Source: Platycnemis pennipes (Eukaryota; Arthropoda; Insecta; Odonata; Platycnemididae). Taken from it: 64,000 nt of DNA. The notes beneath the pieces are model-generated. The model searched no databases. It was not told the DNA's origin and saw only the letters and a program-made list of their open reading frames with translations. Position numbers and translations under genes: made by a program. Shown one piece after another: positions 62,367 through 64,000 of this stretch. Position 1 is the first letter of the stretch, and each line of letters begins with the position of its first letter. Location: assembly GCA_933228895.1 (NCBI GenBank), contig OW121846.1, positions 108,517,054 through 108,581,053 of the forward strand, written 5' to 3'.

Positions 62367-63612
62367 CTTACCTAACGGGGCACAATATTATAAGTAGTAT
62401 ATGTTTAAAGAATGTTTGTTAGGAGATATCTCCGATAGATCCCCATTGCCATTTTTTTATAATGTCTTCTTTCCAACATTACAATTGAACACGAAGGGTC
62501 ATTATATAATTAATTACATATTGTATAGAATTAGGTTTGGGAATATAGATGCTCATTGAGAGTATTGTTGCTCATCTAAAGCGGCAATTGTGCCCTGGAT
62601 CTGTTTAGATGTGGGGTAAAAATGAATAATTTCTATTACGCCTAAGAAGCATCCTTTCCATTGAACTTTGGAAACGGCGACCTCGGCTCTTTCGAGGTCA
62701 CACATGCCGAAAGGCGGAGAAATAGCCAAGAAACAAGGAATAGAGTTGGAGTGTTTAATGGAGTAGTAGGGTTTTAAGACCTCCTGTGGCTAAGGTTATA
62801 TTGCACCATCTGAGGCAATATCCTTAGGCAAGCACAGCACTCGTGCCCTGAGTAGGATTCGAACCCACGACCTTTTGGTTTGAGTTCAACGCGTTCCGAT
62901 CTGATTACCGTGGCCGGCGTAAATAATGAACTAGCCTCAAAATTCATAATTAAGTGCTGTTAGATGGTCATCATCAGCAAGAGCCCAGTCATTCACCATT
63001 ATTTTCGAGGTTTGTACGAAACCGGCACAAGAAAGATATAGTTCAATTACGTATGGAAGAGGAGAAAAAGGGCCCCACTTCAAGCAAATCGAGTTATGAC
63101 ACTTGAAAAGAAATAAAACCGCCCTGAAGACCCACGCTAATCGTGTACTCTATTGCACAAATACATGCTCGATCCAAGACATTGAGAATCTTTCATGGGA
63201 CACGGAAAATCATAATGAAGAAGATTAGGTTTCTGTCCCATGTTCCAAATAACAGGACTAATTATTTCAAAAGTTGTGTACGAAATTGAATTCAATGCAA
63301 ATAGTCAAGTAAAAATGTTAGCATAAAACTATTGCAAATTCCATTTATTCGTCGTAATCATGAAATACTTATTTTAATTCGAATGAAGAAGAGACCGATT
63401 TTTTTAAATAGTGAATAGTGATAGTGAATCTCTAAATGAGAACAGTGAAGTGTGAAGTATTTCTTAAATGTCGACAGACGTTGCATTTATGCCATATACA
63501 GACATCATTTTGAAAAAAAATTACAATGTCGTTAAAAGCAGAGCAAGGGGTATAGAACCTTATTTTACAAAATTTGCATAAATATTGTATATAAATTTAC
63601 CCGTTAGGTAAG
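62367..63612. mobile_element. Candidate non-autonomous DNA element with short inverted ends
   Basis: tacttacctaacggg at 62365-62379 is perfectly inverted at 63600-63614, and acaatatt lies just inside both ends (after offsets of about 2 and 11 bp). Trimming one TA from each end leaves a TA dinucleotide on both sides, as for Tc1/mariner-type insertions. The interior has no transposase frame but contains a SINE (62640-62922). The match is short, so chance is not excluded. Confidence 0.4.
62640..62922 (-). repeat. tRNA-derived SINE, minus strand
   Basis: Read on the minus strand it begins gccggccacggtaatcagat (from about 62919), with box A-like cggtaatcagatcgg (62910-62896) and an exact box B, ggttcgaatcc (62865-62855). 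A non-tRNA body follows (gcacgagtgctgtgcttgcc onward) and includes a gacctcg/cgaggtc hairpin near 62680-62700. Spacing and order fit a tRNA-derived SINE with an intact internal pol III promoter. The far end is estimated. Confidence 0.75.
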
Positions 63613-63614
63613 TA

Positions 63615-64000
63615 GTCAATTGTTATCGAAGTTTAGTGATCTGGTTAGATATACTAGTCTCTGATGCTAGCAACTCATTAAATTTATTTTTATTCTGAGT
63701 AAAAATATCTATTAAATAAAGGTGATTTTACTTTTCATCGACAAATTTCTTAGCTGACTCGAATTTCATAAATAATATTCCATTTTTTAGTTCCATCTCA
63801 CTATTAGTTCAAATTATTTTGCCGAATTTCACCACGCACAATTTTAGCTTTTATGCTGTTTTCGTTGCATTTTTCATGAAACTTCACTCAGATCAAAATA
63901 GTTCCCAATTATATTTCCCTTTTTAGGTACCACAAATCGCGTGACTTCAAATAAACTCTCTTGTTGAGAATCCGTGAGAGGTCGTGGCTAAGGGATGTGG
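63615..64000. other. AT-rich DNA to window end, nothing recognised
   Basis: No frames of note and no repeats. Confidence 0.5.

Overview
The window looks like nuclear DNA of an animal, most probably an arthropod (inference). There is no bacterial-style gene packing and no intact protein gene I can recognise. tRNA-derived SINEs with box A/box B promoters are scattered through it. The only recognisable coding sequence is a decayed transposase whose relatives I recall mainly as uncharacterised arthropod proteins. I read the window as a gene desert or part of a very large intron.

Layout: an AT-rich background is interrupted by more than a dozen CpG- and GC-rich islands, at about 6.6-7.5, 12.15-12.4, 15.1-15.6, 20.3-20.9, 22.4-23.65, 30.3-32.9, 36.8-38.0, 40.1-42.0, 44.0-45.25, 45.8-46.9, 48.1-49.7, 50.3-51.15, 52.5-53.4 and 60.5-61.2 kb. 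They are much denser between 30 and 53 kb. Most long open frames in the window lie inside these islands, overlap in several frames on both strands and have low-complexity translations, so I treat them as chance frames in stop-poor DNA. The islands carry G/C homopolymers, G-quadruplex-like tracts, GA/CT runs and some YY1/Pho-like and homeodomain-like words. They could be regulatory elements.

Mobile DNA: the best-supported object is a 3.54 kb DNA transposon at 25590-29130. It has 502-bp terminal inverted repeats that differ at about three positions, TAGGG ends, and a perfect 8-bp target duplication (CTGTGCAT) that fits the hAT nTnnnnAn pattern. Inside is a transposase-like gene broken by several stops and frameshifts. 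Perfect duplication and near-identical ends around a dead gene suggest mobilisation in trans. Other candidates are a foldback element (34891-35125), a 1.25 kb element with a nested SINE (62367-63612), a hAT-like relic (about 29251-29510) and four SINE-like tRNA sequences.

Other structure: two tandem duplications (1808-2092 and 14345-15090), a 21-bp minisatellite (22599-22757), a perfect 34-bp palindrome (54157-54190), several tight hairpins, two candidate recursive splice sites (52082/52083 and 39178/39179) and a few candidate exons on the plus strand. These last are hypotheses; none is shown to be transcribed.
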